A DNA stretch of 64,000 bases from Gaiellasilicea sp963749515 (GTDB taxonomy: Bacteria > Actinomycetota > Thermoleophilia > Gaiellales > Gaiellaceae): NCBI GenBank assembly GCA_963749515.1, contig CAVVMR010000010.1, positions 1 to 64,000 of the forward strand. Reading direction: 5' to 3'. Below the pieces are notes generated by a model. That model was not told where the DNA came from and did no database searches. It worked only from the letters and a program-made list of their open reading frames with translations. Below are positions 16,022 to 24,504 of the stretch, in pieces (the first letter of the stretch is position 1; the number at the start of each line of letters is the position of its first letter). The translations under genes and the position numbers were made by a program.

Positions 16022-16391
16022 GACGAAGTGGTTCCTGCCCCTGTTCTCGCTCGCTCTCGGCCTCGTGTTCCTCGGCGCGCTCTGGGCAGGTGGCGACCGG
16101 GGAGGAGGATTCGCGGCGCTCGGAGTGATGGCCGTCGTCGGGCTCATCTTCCTCGTCGGCGGGCGAAGCGACCTGATCCGCGGCTTGCGAGGCGACGGGC
16201 GGGACGAGTACTGGCAGCGAATCGACATCCACGCGACGGCGCTTGCGGGGAATGCCGCGATCGCTTCGATTCTCGCGATGTGTTTGTGGGAGTGGGCTCA
16301 CGGGCGCGACGGCAGCCCGTACGTCGCGCTCGGCGCGATTGCGGGCGTCGCCTACGTTGCCGGTGTCGCCTTCCTGAGGTGGCGGGGATGA
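16005..16391 (+). CDS. Small four-helix membrane protein
   Basis: 128 residues from ATG 16005, overlapping the HTH gene by 17 bases. Four hydrophobic helices are visible: FLPLFSLALGLVFLGALWAG, ALGVMAVVGLIFLVGG, AIASILAMCLWEWA and ALGAIAGVAYVAGVAFL. The charged loop RSDLIRGLRGDGRDEYWQRID lies between helices 2 and 3. HTH plus small membrane protein is the pattern of DUF2178-type pairs, where the membrane partner has no known enzymatic role. The stop overlaps the M23 peptidase start as ATGA. Confidence 0.75.
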   Translation: MTAVHKTKWFLPLFSLALGLVFLGALWAGGDRGGGFAALGVMAVVGLIFLVGGRSDLIRGLRGDGRDEYWQRIDIHATALAGNAAIASILAMCLWEWAHGRDGSPYVALGAIAGVAYVAGVAFLRWRG

Positions 16392-17413
16392 GCGGCGGGC
16401 GGCTCAAATGGCTCACGGCCACGATCGCGGCAAGCGTCGTCGTCTTGGTGGGCATCGCCGCAGCGGCTCCGCCTGGATACGGGCTGTCGCAGCAGCGTGT
16501 GCTCACCGAAGGTCGCGCGATCGGCGCGCTCGTGCGGGCAGGCGACGCCGAGAGCATCCACAAGCGCTTCACGCCGGCGCTGGCCCGCGCCGTCCCACTC
16601 GCCGAGGTTGAGCGAGTTCTCGCCGACACGACGCGCACTGCGCCGATCGGCGCCCGGACGGCCGAGTCGGCGCTGCCGATGGCGCCGAGTCGCGGCGCGT
16701 ACACGGGAGTCCACCGCTGGGGCAAGCGACAGGTCGTGCTCCAGCTCGTACTCGATGCTCGCGGCGCGATCGCGCAGATCACGCTTGCGCCACCGAAGCC
16801 GCTGCCGCGCGACCCGCACGCAGGTCGCTCGCTCCAGACTCGCCTGTCGCTGCCGGTCAACGGCACCTGGTGGGTCTTCTGGGGCGGGCCGACCGAGCGC
16901 CAGAACTATCACGTCGTCGCGCCCGACCAGCGCCACGCCTACGACCTCGTCATGTGGCGGCTCGGCGGCACCCATCGGGGCGCCGGGACGGAGAACGCGG
17001 ACTACTGGGCCTGGGGGAAAGCGGTGCTTGCGCCGGCCGCCGGTCGCGTGGTGGAAGCGGTTGACGGCATCCGCGACAACCGTCCCCAAGTGCAGGTCGA
17101 GAACCGACACGCTCCAGCCGGCAACCACGTGCTGCTCGATCTCGGCAACGGGGAGTACGCGTTGCTCGCGCACCTGCAAAAGCGCAGCGTCCGCGTCCGC
17201 GCCGGTGACCGCGTGCGCCGGGGCACCGTGCTGGGGCTCACCGGCAACTCCGGAAACTCCTCCGAGCCGCACCTTCACTTCCACGTGCAGGACCGGCCTG
17301 GCCTGTTCGGCGCGGCGCGCGGGCTGCCGGTCTCGTTCGTCGACTATCTCGCCGACGGCCGGCGGGTCGCCCGCGGGACGCCCGTCCAGGGGCAGTTCAT
17401 CCAGAGGAGCTGA
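16388..17413 (+). CDS. Exported M23-family metallopeptidase (LytM domain)
   Basis: 341 residues from ATG 16388. An N-terminal signal peptide or anchor (LTATIAASVVVLVGIAAAA) is followed by a ~120-residue DUF3887-like region, beginning QQRVLTEGRAIGALVRAGDAESIHKRF, and a C-terminal LytM/M23 barrel. The zinc ligands are visible: His and Asp in RHAYDLVMW, and the HLHFHVQD motif with its two His. GNHVLLDLGNGEYALLAHLQ and GDRVRRGTVLGLTGNSGNSSEP complete the fold. It probably cuts peptidoglycan cross-links outside the cell. It is third in a coupled HTH-membrane-M23 operon, and its 3' end overlaps the convergent ligase gene by 17 bases. Confidence 0.88.
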   Translation: MSGGRLKWLTATIAASVVVLVGIAAAAPPGYGLSQQRVLTEGRAIGALVRAGDAESIHKRFTPALARAVPLAEVERVLADTTRTAPIGARTAESALPMAPSRGAYTGVHRWGKRQVVLQLVLDARGAIAQITLAPPKPLPRDPHAGRSLQTRLSLPVNGTWWVFWGGPTERQNYHVVAPDQRHAYDLVMWRLGGTHRGAGTENADYWAWGKAVLAPAAGRVVEAVDGIRDNRPQVQVENRHAPAGNHVLLDLGNGEYALLAHLQKRSVRVRAGDRVRRGTVLGLTGNSGNSSEPHLHFHVQDRPGLFGAARGLPVSFVDYLADGRRVARGTPVQGQFIQRS

Positions 17414-18410
17414 GCAGGCTCTCGACGGTGGGGTCGCCCTTGCGGAGGGCCGGCCTCACCTCACGCCAGGTGCACTGCGCGGGATCCTTGTCCGGCCGGA
17501 AGCGGATCAGCTTCGTGCCGTGGCGGAAGCGGTTCCCCTGCACCTTGTCGTAGCGCACCTCCGCGACGAGCTCGCGGCGAAGCGGCGTCTCCTCGAGACC
17601 GTTGGTGCCCCAGCGGTTCGGCTCCGAGAAGCGGCGCTCGGAGCTCTCGTCGAGCAGCGGCAGCACGCGCTCGGCGATCTCGTCGTGGTTGCGAGCGCCG
17701 ATCGCCGCCGAGCCGACGTAGTCCACCTCGCCGTCCTCGCGGTAGAGACCGAGCAGCAGCGTCGCGAGCTTCTCCGGACGCTGTTTCCAGCGCACGCCGA
17801 TGACCACGCAGTCGGCGGTCTTGTGCTCCTTGACCTTGACCACTGCCTCGCGCGACCCGGGCATGTACGGAACGCCGAGGCGCTTCGCGATCACCCCGTC
17901 CAACCCGGCGGCCTCGAAGCGGTCGAGCCAGGCTGTCGCCGCGTCGAGCTTGGTCGTCGCGGGAGAGATCCAGAAGCCCTTGCCGCGTTTCAGCAACTCG
18001 GCGCGGCGCTCCTCGAGCGGTCGCTCGTGTACCGGGTCGCCGTCCCAGAGCAGCAGGTCGAAGGCGATGAAGATCGCCGGGATCTCGGCCGAGAGCTTCT
18101 TCACACGGCTTTCAGCCGGGTGGAGCCGTGTCGACATCGAGTCGAAGTCGAGCACGCCGTCGCGCGAGATCACGATCTCGCCGTCGAGCGCCGAGTGGGG
18201 TGGAAGCATGTCTCCGAGCGGACGCAGCTCGGGGAAGTAGCGAAGGAGCGGGCGCTCGTTCCGCGACCAGAGCGCGAGCTCGCCGCCATCGTTCTCCAGG
18301 ACGCCCCGGAAGCCGTCCCACTTCGGCTCGTACTGCCAGCCGTCGCCGGCGGGGAGCTCGCGGACGAGCTCGGCCTCCATCGGGGGGAAGGGGACGTTTG
18401 GGCCGGGCAC
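17397..18410 (-). CDS. ligD: ATP-dependent DNA ligase, LigD ligase-domain type
   Basis: 337 residues from GTG 18410 (ATG at about 18380 is an alternative). The nucleotidyltransferase motifs are clear: motif I KWDG with the adenylated Lys in EPKWDGFRG, motif III in ALDGEIVI and IAFDLLLWDG, motif IV DGVIAKRL, and motif V VVKVKEHKTADCVVIG. The OB fold with LATLLLGLYREDGEVDYVGS and RPDKDPAQCTWREVRPA follows. It seals double-strand breaks in non-homologous end joining. The polymerase partner is a separate gene at 10567, so LigD activities are split over two loci. It is divergent from a small hypothetical gene. Confidence 0.9.
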   Translation of the reverse strand: MPGPNVPFPPMEAELVRELPAGDGWQYEPKWDGFRGVLENDGGELALWSRNERPLLRYFPELRPLGDMLPPHSALDGEIVISRDGVLDFDSMSTRLHPAESRVKKLSAEIPAIFIAFDLLLWDGDPVHERPLEERRAELLKRGKGFWISPATTKLDAATAWLDRFEAAGLDGVIAKRLGVPYMPGSREAVVKVKEHKTADCVVIGVRWKQRPEKLATLLLGLYREDGEVDYVGSAAIGARNHDEIAERVLPLLDESSERRFSEPNRWGTNGLEETPLRRELVAEVRYDKVQGNRFRHGTKLIRFRPDKDPAQCTWREVRPALRKGDPTVESLLSSSG

Positions 18411-18429
18411 GTTCTGGAAGGCTACTGCG

Positions 18430-18726
18430 ATGAGGGATCTCGACGGCGAGTGGAACGTGCGGCGCGTGAGCGGCATCCTGCCGCCGCTCTACGGGGTCCG
18501 CAAGCGGATCGACGGCCTGAAGGGCGTCACCTTGCCACCGCTGCCTGTGCCGCTCCCGTTCGACGTGGCCGGACGCGAGCTCCGCTACCGCGGCCTGCTC
18601 TCGGGCCTGGTCGACCACCTCGAGCCCGACGGTGACGGCTGGCGCGGGGAGGCGCGCTACCGCGGCCGGACGCTGGGCCGTTTCGCCATGACCCGCCGCT
18701 CGACTCTCAGCGCAGCCAGGGACTGA
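18430..18726 (+). CDS. Small hypothetical protein
   Basis: 98 residues from ATG 18430, starting MRDLDGEWNVRRVSGILPPL and ending GRTLGRFAMTRR. Alternating polar and hydrophobic residues and WNV-like strands suggest a small beta-barrel or lipocalin-like fold, but no named family is recognised. There is no signal peptide. It is divergent from the LigD-type ligase, with 19 bases between starts, and its 3' end overlaps the convergent thioredoxin-like gene by 20 bases. Confidence 0.6.
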   Translation: MRDLDGEWNVRRVSGILPPLYGVRKRIDGLKGVTLPPLPVPLPFDVAGRELRYRGLLSGLVDHLEPDGDGWRGEARYRGRTLGRFAMTRRSTLSAARD

Positions 18727-19018
18727 GCAGCCGCTCGATGTCGCGGCAGCCGCGTGGCGAGTCGAGCCGCGCGCGAACGGTGCGGTCCTCCACGACGACG
18801 AGGGTGGGAAAGCCCTCGATACCGAAGCGCTCGACGAGGTCGGGGTGCTCGCCCTGGTCGACGACGAGGACGCGGAAGGTGCTGTGGTTCCGCCGGCGCT
18901 GCAGCACCTGAGCGAGGAATCCCTCCACGCGGCGGCACTGCCCCGAGAGCGACGAGGTGAAAAAGATCAGCCGCGGTCGGGTGGCGGTGGTAGGACCGAC
19001 CGGGGAAACGGTCGCCAT
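18707..19018 (-). CDS. Thioredoxin-fold protein with degenerate active site
   Basis: 103 residues. The fold is readable: first strand RPRLIFFTSSLSG, helix with QCRRVEGFLAQVL, third strand FRVLVVDQGEHPDLVERFGIEGFPTLVVVEDRTV with the cis-Pro, and a C-terminal helix. The CxxC pair is reduced to a single Cys (SLSGQCRRVE), so the protein is unlikely to be a general disulfide reductase; mixed-disulfide binding or a structural role fits better. The gene is divergent from the ketoacyl synthase at 19066. Confidence 0.75.
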   Translation of the reverse strand: MATVSPVGPTTATRPRLIFFTSSLSGQCRRVEGFLAQVLQRRRNHSTFRVLVVDQGEHPDLVERFGIEGFPTLVVVEDRTVRARLDSPRGCRDIERLLSPWLR

Positions 19019-19065
19019 GCGTTGCCCCTTCCCGCGCGAGTCGGATCGCTAACTAGGATTGTGCG

Positions 19066-20292
19066 ATGAGAAGGGTCGCCGTCACCGGGCTCGGCGCGAT
19101 CACGCCAATCGGCCTCGATGCGCCGTCGACGTGGCGCGCGGCAGTCGCCGGCGAGAGCGGCGTCGACTTCATCCAGGCCTTCGATGCGAGCGAGTTTCCG
19201 GTCCGGATCGCGGGTGAGGTCAAGGGCTTCGACTCGACCTCGGTCGCGCCTCCCAAGGAGGCGCGCCGGATGGACCGGAACGTCCTGCTCGCGCTCGGGG
19301 CGGCGCAGGAGGCCTGGCGCGATTCCGGGATCAACGGTGTGGACCCGGCTCGGGTCGGCGTCGTGGTCGGCTCGGCTATCGGCGGCCTGCCCGGGATCGT
19401 GGAGCAGCAGGACGTCCTCCGGGAGCGCGGAGCCGACCGTGTGTCCCCTTTCTTCATCCCGAGCGTGCTCGTCGACTCCGCGAGCGGCCAGATCGCGATC
19501 TCTCTCGGCCTTCGCGGCCCGAACTACGCGCCGGTGTCCGCCTGCGCCACGGGCTCCCATGCCGTGGGGGAGGGCGCCGAGCTGATTCGGCGCGGCGCTG
19601 CCGACGTGGTTCTCGCCGGCGGCACCGAGTCGTGCATCCATCCGCTGATCCTCGCCGGCTTCTGCGCGATGCGCGGCCTCGTCGCGGAAGAGGAGGATCC
19701 CGCGAAGGCCTCGCGGCCGTTCGACTCGACGCGGGCCGGCTTCGTGATGTCGGAAGGGGCGTGCATCCTGGCGCTCGAGGAGCTGGACGCGGCGAAGGCT
19801 CGTGGAGCGACGATCTACGCCGAGGTGCTCGGCTACGGCGCCTCGAACGATGCGCACCACATGGCGCAGCCCGATCCCGAGTCGGTCGGCGTCGCGGAGA
19901 TGATGAAAGCTGCGCTCGAGCGGTCCGAGGTCGAACCGGAGCGGGTCGGCTACATCAACGCGCACGGCACCTCGACTCCCCTCGGCGACGCTGCCGAGAC
20001 CCGCGCGATCAAGGCCGTCTTCGGCAGGCACGCGCACGAGCTCGCAGTCTCCTCGACGAAGTCGGTGACCGGGCACTGCTTCGGCGCCGCCGGCGCGGTC
20101 GAGGCGATGATGTGCGCGCTCGCGCTCCACCACCAGCTGCTGCCGCCGACGATCAACTACCGGAATCCGGATCCCGAGTGCGACCTGGACTACGTTCCCA
20201 ACGAGGCGCGCGAGGTCGAGCTCGACGTCGCTCTCTCGAACGCGATGGGCCTAGGTGGACACAACGGCTGCGTGCTGCTCGGCCGCGCTTGA
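19066..20292 (+). CDS. fabF: Beta-ketoacyl-ACP synthase II-like (FabF family)
   Basis: 408 residues, the standard KAS II length, starting RRVAVTGLGAITPIGLDA. The catalytic triad is complete: Cys160 in SACATGSH, His300 in NAHGTSTPLGDAAET and His337 in SVTGHCFGAAGA. NAMGLGGHNGCVLLGR closes the second thiolase half. It elongates acyl-ACP with malonyl-ACP in fatty-acid synthesis. No acyl-carrier protein, KR or other fab gene is adjacent, so it is either a stand-alone housekeeping copy or an accessory synthase. Its 3' end overlaps the convergent kinase gene by 42 bases. Confidence 0.9.
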   Translation: MRRVAVTGLGAITPIGLDAPSTWRAAVAGESGVDFIQAFDASEFPVRIAGEVKGFDSTSVAPPKEARRMDRNVLLALGAAQEAWRDSGINGVDPARVGVVVGSAIGGLPGIVEQQDVLRERGADRVSPFFIPSVLVDSASGQIAISLGLRGPNYAPVSACATGSHAVGEGAELIRRGAADVVLAGGTESCIHPLILAGFCAMRGLVAEEEDPAKASRPFDSTRAGFVMSEGACILALEELDAAKARGATIYAEVLGYGASNDAHHMAQPDPESVGVAEMMKAALERSEVEPERVGYINAHGTSTPLGDAAETRAIKAVFGRHAHELAVSSTKSVTGHCFGAAGAVEAMMCALALHHQLLPPTINYRNPDPECDLDYVPNEAREVELDVALSNAMGLGGHNGCVLLGRA

Positions 20293-21762
20293 GTCGAACG
20301 CCCTGCGGATCGCGGCGAGGAGCGTCGGGCCGCTGAACGGCTTGCGGATCAGCTCGGCGCCGCCGAGCGGTCCTTCGGACTCGGGCGCATAGCCGGACAT
20401 GAAGAGCGGGATGATCTCGGGGCGCACCGTCAGGAGGCGCTGGACGACTTCGGGCCCGGAGAGCCCGGGCATGACGACGTCGCTGAGCACGAGGTCGATG
20501 CGCGGATGGTCGGCAGCGAGGTCGAGCGCCTCGGTGCCATAGCGAGCTTCGATTACGGCGTACCCGGCGTGCACCAGCACGCGTCGCGCGATCTCTCGCA
20601 CCGCGTCGTCGTCCTCGATCACGAGGATCGTCTCGAGGCAACCCAGAGCCGGGACGCCGTTGGGCGCCGGCGCAGCCGACGGTCCTGGAGCGCTCGCGTT
20701 GGGCAGCAGGAGCGTGAAGGACGTGCCCTGCGCCGGGTCGCTCTCGACTTCGATCAGGCCACTGCACACTCCGACGAAGTCGCGCACCATGGCGAGCCCG
20801 AGACCGGTTCCGACACCGACGCCTTTCGTCGTGAAGAACGGCTCGAACACCTTGGGCATCGTCTGCGGGTCGATGCCGCAGCCGTTGTCGGCGACTCGCA
20901 GGAACGCATACGACGAGTCGGCACGCGTTGCGATCCCAGTCGAGATGGTCAGCCTGCCACCCGAGGGCATGGCGTCGCGCGCATTGACGGCGAGGTTGAG
21001 CAACGCTTGATCGAGCTCGGTCGGATCGACGGTGACGAAACAGGCCTCCTCGACCGGGAGCGTGACGAGATCCACGTCGGCGCCGATCAAGCGGCGAAGC
21101 ATCGGATGGGCGGAGGCCACGACCTCGTTCAGGTCGACGACCTCGCTGACTCGCGCCTCCTTGCGGCTGAAGGACAGCAGCCGCTGCGTCAGGTCGCGGG
21201 CCTTTGCGGCCGCGAACGCGATCTGCTCCAGGTCGTAGCGAAGCTGCGCGTTGTCTCCTGCCTGCTCCAGCGCGAGCTCTCCGTACCCGCCGATGACGAC
21301 GAGCAGGTTGTTGAAGTCGTGAGCGATCCCGCCTGCGAGCTGACCCACGGCCTCGACCTTCTGGGACTGGCGCAAGCGCTCGTCGAGAGTTCGCTCATCC
21401 GTGACGTCGGTGAGGATGCCGTGCCATTGCGGCTCGCCGTCCTCCTCGACGAGCACGGCCTCGTCGCGGATCCAGACGTCATTGCCGTTCCTGTGCCGCA
21501 TCCGGTACTCCGAGATCAGGGTGCCGCTCAGGACCGCCCGCTCCTCTTGCTGGATGGCGGCGGAGAGATCGTCCGGGTGGACACTCGTGCCCCATGGCGT
21601 CGGATGCCGGCGCCACTCCTCGGGCGTCCAGCCCAGCACGCGCTCGATCGCCGGGCTGACGTAGTGCCAGTCGCCGGAGAGGACCGAGGCGCGATAGACG
21701 ATCGCCGGCAGGCGCTCGACGAGCTGCCGATAGCGCTGTTCATAGTCGACCCGTTCAGGCAT
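20251..21762 (-). CDS. PAS-domain hybrid sensor histidine kinase with C-terminal receiver
   Basis: 503 residues with no membrane helix, hence cytoplasmic. A PAS domain with PAC motif occupies about 8-130 (PAIVYRASVLSGDWHYVSPAIERVLGW...NGNDVWIRDEAVLVEEDG). HisKA carries His148 in GGIAHDFNN. The HATPase has NLAVNARDAMPSGG, DNGCGIDPQT, FEPFFTTKGVGVGTGLGLAMV. A Pro/Ala linker leads to a receiver domain (about 375-495) with EDDD, phosphoacceptor Asp428 in LSDVVMPG and Lys in IRKPFSG. The kinase can therefore pass phosphate internally. No partner regulator is adjacent. The HDFNN motif with a trailing receiver is a frequent hybrid class. Confidence 0.92.
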   Translation of the reverse strand: MPERVDYEQRYRQLVERLPAIVYRASVLSGDWHYVSPAIERVLGWTPEEWRRHPTPWGTSVHPDDLSAAIQQEERAVLSGTLISEYRMRHRNGNDVWIRDEAVLVEEDGEPQWHGILTDVTDERTLDERLRQSQKVEAVGQLAGGIAHDFNNLLVVIGGYGELALEQAGDNAQLRYDLEQIAFAAAKARDLTQRLLSFSRKEARVSEVVDLNEVVASAHPMLRRLIGADVDLVTLPVEEACFVTVDPTELDQALLNLAVNARDAMPSGGRLTISTGIATRADSSYAFLRVADNGCGIDPQTMPKVFEPFFTTKGVGVGTGLGLAMVRDFVGVCSGLIEVESDPAQGTSFTLLLPNASAPGPSAAPAPNGVPALGCLETILVIEDDDAVREIARRVLVHAGYAVIEARYGTEALDLAADHPRIDLVLSDVVMPGLSGPEVVQRLLTVRPEIIPLFMSGYAPESEGPLGGAELIRKPFSGPTLLAAIRRAFDSSAAEQHAAVVST

Positions 21763-21799
21763 CAGAAACGTGATCGGTTCGCGCCGATGCGTTCTTGAG

Positions 21800-22447
21800 T
21801 CAGGCCAGGACGAGCTCCGGCGTCAGCTCGTCGAGCGAGATGAGGACGACGTCCGCGAGCGCCAGCGCGTCCGCGGCCGGCGGGTAGTGGGCGTTCGGAT
21901 ACGCGATCACACGCATCCCGGCGGCATGCGCCGCCCGCAGGCCGTTCGACGAGTCCTCGACGGCGGCGCACCGCGATGGCTCGACCCCGAGCAGTCCCAC
22001 CGCCTCGAGGTACACGTCCGGAGCGGGCTTCCCCCGCGCGACCTCCTCGGACGAGACGACGGCGGCAAAGCACTCCGCGATCCCGGCGCCGTCGAGGACG
22101 GCGTCGATCAGCGGTCGGTTCGACGACGAGGCGACGCCGAGGGTGAACGCACGCGCCAGCCGGCGAACCGCGTCGACGGCGCCCTCGATCAGCGGCAGCG
22201 ACCCGCGGTAGCGCTCGAGCATCCGGCGGACGACCTCGTCGTTGATCTCCTCCGGCGACTCGGGTAGCCCGAGCTCGTCGTGCATGTAGCGGGACCACTC
22301 GGGCGAGCTCATGCCCATCATCGCCGCCTGCGCGCCGTCGTGCCAGCGCCCGCCGCGCTCGCGGACGAGTTGCTCGCGCACGTCGTCCCAGACCTGCTCG
22401 GAGTCGACGACCACGCCGTCGAGATCGAAGACGACACACTCGATCAC
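21800..22447 (-). CDS. HAD-superfamily phosphatase, beta-phosphoglucomutase-like
   Basis: 215 residues from GTG 22447, which overlaps the flavin reductase stop (GTGA). Motif I VFDLDGVVVDSE gives the nucleophile Asp and acid/base Asp; motif II is in GVASSSNRP; the Lys is in ARGKPAPDVYLEA; motif III is AAVEDSSNGLRAAHAAG. The helical cap lies between motifs I and II. This is subfamily IA of HAD, which includes phosphoglycolate phosphatase, beta-phosphoglucomutase and sugar-phosphate phosphatases; the substrate cannot be told from sequence. Translational coupling to the upstream flavin reductase is clear. Confidence 0.88.
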   Translation of the reverse strand: MIECVVFDLDGVVVDSEQVWDDVREQLVRERGGRWHDGAQAAMMGMSSPEWSRYMHDELGLPESPEEINDEVVRRMLERYRGSLPLIEGAVDAVRRLARAFTLGVASSSNRPLIDAVLDGAGIAECFAAVVSSEEVARGKPAPDVYLEAVGLLGVEPSRCAAVEDSSNGLRAAHAAGMRVIAYPNAHYPPAADALALADVVLISLDELTPELVLA

Positions 22448-22914
22448 GCCCGTTGGTAGTCGCCTCCCAGCCGCACGAGTGGAGGTCCCTCCGCTCCCTG
22501 CTCGGCGTGCTCGACACGTCCGACGAAGAGCGTGTGGTCGCCCACCCGGTGCTCTCCTTCGAGCCCGCACTCGAGCCAGCCGATCGCGCCGGCGAGGAGC
22601 GGGCCGCGCGATCCCTCCACGATCTCGATTCCGTGCCAGAGCGCGATCGGCGGCACGCCGCGGGCGAAGTGCTGGGCCAGCTCCACCTGATCGGCGCCGA
22701 GCAGCGAGACCCCGAAGCCTCCCGCAGCACGGAGCAGCTCGTGGAAGGCCGCCTGGTGGCCGATCGAGATCGCGACGAGCGGGGGCTCGAGCGCGACCGA
22801 CACGAGCGACGCGACCGTGAGGCCGAGGCGCTCGCCTTCGCGGTCGACGGTGACGACGCTGACCCCGACCGGGTAGCGACGCATCACTTCGCGGAGCTCG
22901 TCGCCGCTCGTCAC
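22444..22914 (-). CDS. Flavin reductase-like FMN-binding protein
   Basis: 156 residues of the flavin reductase domain: start RRYPVGVSVVTVDREGERLGLTVASLVSVALEPPLVAISIG, middle GGFGVSLLGADQVELAQHFA, and end DHTLFVGRVEHAEQG. Such proteins bind FMN and use NAD(P)H to supply reduced flavin to monooxygenases, or act as stand-alone oxidoreductases. No monooxygenase is adjacent. Its stop overlaps the start of the HAD phosphatase, so the two are expressed together; a link through FMN turnover is only a guess. Confidence 0.87.
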   Translation of the reverse strand: MTSGDELREVMRRYPVGVSVVTVDREGERLGLTVASLVSVALEPPLVAISIGHQAAFHELLRAAGGFGVSLLGADQVELAQHFARGVPPIALWHGIEIVEGSRGPLLAGAIGWLECGLEGEHRVGDHTLFVGRVEHAEQGAEGPPLVRLGGDYQRA

Positions 22915-22932
22915 GGCGACGATCTTACGGAG

Positions 22933-23829
22933 CTAGACCGCCTTGCAGAGCGGGTCGCCGGCGAGGAACTCCTTCTGCACCGCGTGCTGCTGCAGGTCGA
23001 AGTCCTTGTCGTACGTGGTCAGCGCGTCGGCTTCCCAGTAGATGTCCGGCAGGACGCCCGGGCCGATGATCGTCGCCCGATAGCGCTCGCCTGCGCCGAC
23101 CGGACGGGCGCCGTGGCTGTAGAAGCCGTAGCAGAACTTGCCGTTGCCCTTGTGCATCAGGAAGCTGTTCTCACGCTTCCAGCCGGGACCGTAGGCCGAG
23201 TTGAACGTGTCGACGTAGAGGTTGCGTCCGAACGTGTCGAGCGGGACGCCGGTGGATGTCGACTCGAAGCCGTGGACCGGCTTGCCGAGATAGGTGAAGG
23301 AGCCGAAGATGTGGTGGAAGGTCTTGTAGGCCCAGTTCAGGTTGACAGTCAGCTGCGGCAGCTCGCCGCGCCAGTGTGAGAGCCGGAGCTCCCAGACCGC
23401 CGACTTCCCCGAGGCCGGGAGGCCGTAGTTGGGGAGCGCGCGCTGCCAGGACTGGAGCGCCCAGTACGAGCCGTCGGACGCCTTGCAGCCGGCGACGAAC
23501 CACTGCAGCTCAGGGCCGTCGTAGGCGCGGCAGGCGTTCTTGAGGGTCTTCCAGACGTCGCGCTTGTAGGTCCCGTAGCCACCCGAGTAGTCGAGCTTGA
23601 ACTCGATCTGCTTGCGGGTCGTCGTCGGATGCAGTGCGTTCATCGCACCCCAGGCGAGGACGTTCCAGCGCTTGCCGCGCGCGTTGAAGCTGACGAGCGC
23701 CTGGCCATTGCTCGCGACCTTCAGCGAGACGTTGCTCGCGTTGCGGTCGATGATCTCGGAGGCGGAGGCGGTTGCGGGGATCCCGACCGCGGTCAGCACA
23801 GCAATGGCAACAGCAAGGCGAAACCGCAT
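22933..23829 (-). CDS. Large exported protein of unknown function
   Basis: 298 residues from ATG 23829, with AAGGGG 8-10 bases upstream. A clear signal peptide (LAVAIAVLTAVGIPATASA) is followed by a beta-rich exported domain with many Trp/Tyr. Conserved-looking blocks are NVSLKVASNGQALVSFNARGK, NVLAWGAMNALHP, GSYWALQSWQRALPNYG and GNGKFCYGFYSHG. Four cysteines (in NACRAY, AGCKAS, KFCYGF, DPLCKA) could form two disulfides. No family is recognised. About 100 bases of upstream sequence without a gene separate it from the DUF4383 terminator. Confidence 0.65.
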   Translation of the reverse strand: MRFRLAVAIAVLTAVGIPATASASEIIDRNASNVSLKVASNGQALVSFNARGKRWNVLAWGAMNALHPTTTRKQIEFKLDYSGGYGTYKRDVWKTLKNACRAYDGPELQWFVAGCKASDGSYWALQSWQRALPNYGLPASGKSAVWELRLSHWRGELPQLTVNLNWAYKTFHHIFGSFTYLGKPVHGFESTSTGVPLDTFGRNLYVDTFNSAYGPGWKRENSFLMHKGNGKFCYGFYSHGARPVGAGERYRATIIGPGVLPDIYWEADALTTYDKDFDLQQHAVQKEFLAGDPLCKAV

Positions 23830-23930
23830 GGAGAACCCCTTCGTAGACAACAACCTGCTGAGGTAGTCGGCAGCGGCGGGGCGATGTTGCACCACTCTGA
23901 TGGGTGATTCCAGAAAGGCTTACAACTCAT

Positions 23931-23968
23931 AAAACGGCGAAGAGGGCGATCTCCCGCCCTCTTCGCCG
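23931..23968 (-). terminator. Rho-independent terminator of the DUF4383 gene
   Basis: A perfect 14-bp stem, CGGCGAAGAGGGCG with CGCCCTCTTCGCCG, and a 6-base loop are followed on the minus strand by TTTTATGAG. It begins 19 bases after the stop of the DUF4383 gene and separates it from the exported-protein gene downstream. Confidence 0.85.
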
Positions 23969-23986
23969 AACCATCGTGGTGCGCTG

Positions 23987-24409
23987 CTAGACGGTCGTTG
24001 CGACCCGCTTCTGTTCGCGCGTGAGCGCGACCCCGAGAACGATCATCGCGCCGCCGAGGGCGAGGTGCAGCCAGTCGTCGGCGGTGTTGGACGGGATCCA
24101 GTTGGCGCCGCCGACGAGCCCGAGCAGCCAGAGCGCGAGGTAGATCGCGCCGCCGCCGATCAGGAACGTGCGAGCGCCGCTCGCGGTTTTCGCCAGCGCG
24201 AGCCCGGCGATGCCGAAGAGGCCGTGCACGATGTTGTGCAGGATGCTCACCTTGAAGATCCCGAGGAGCTCCGCGTTGCCGTCGTTGCCGGCGAACTCGA
24301 GCCCGTCGTAGAGGTTCGTGGTGATGCCGGGGATGAAGCCGGCGATCCCGACCAGGAGGAAGACGATTCCCACCAGCCGGGTGACGTTCTGAACGGGTGT
24401 CCGATCCAT
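23987..24409 (-). CDS. DUF4383 membrane protein
   Basis: 140 residues with four transmembrane helices: LVGIVFLLVGIAGFIPGI, NIVHGLFGIAGLALA, FLIGGGAIYLALWLLGLVGG and DDWLHLALGGAMIVLGVAL. The pattern NxxHxxxG (ILHNIVHGLFG) and the tail WLHLALG are typical of DUF4383, common in Actinobacteria and of unknown function. It is monocistronic, with its own intrinsic terminator. Confidence 0.85.
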   Translation of the reverse strand: MDRTPVQNVTRLVGIVFLLVGIAGFIPGITTNLYDGLEFAGNDGNAELLGIFKVSILHNIVHGLFGIAGLALAKTASGARTFLIGGGAIYLALWLLGLVGGANWIPSNTADDWLHLALGGAMIVLGVALTREQKRVATTV

Positions 24410-24504
24410 GACCAGTTTCCTCCCTGGGTCAATGTGGCCGAGCCGTGTTCCGCGCGGCTTGCACGTTTCCTCCCGTGATTCGTCTTACCCTGGCCGGCGG
24501 TTCA

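Noticed and set aside
19066..20292. FabF-like gene as part of a polyketide cluster
   Set aside because: No chain-length factor, acyl-carrier protein or reductase is adjacent; the neighbours are a thioredoxin-like gene and a sensor kinase.
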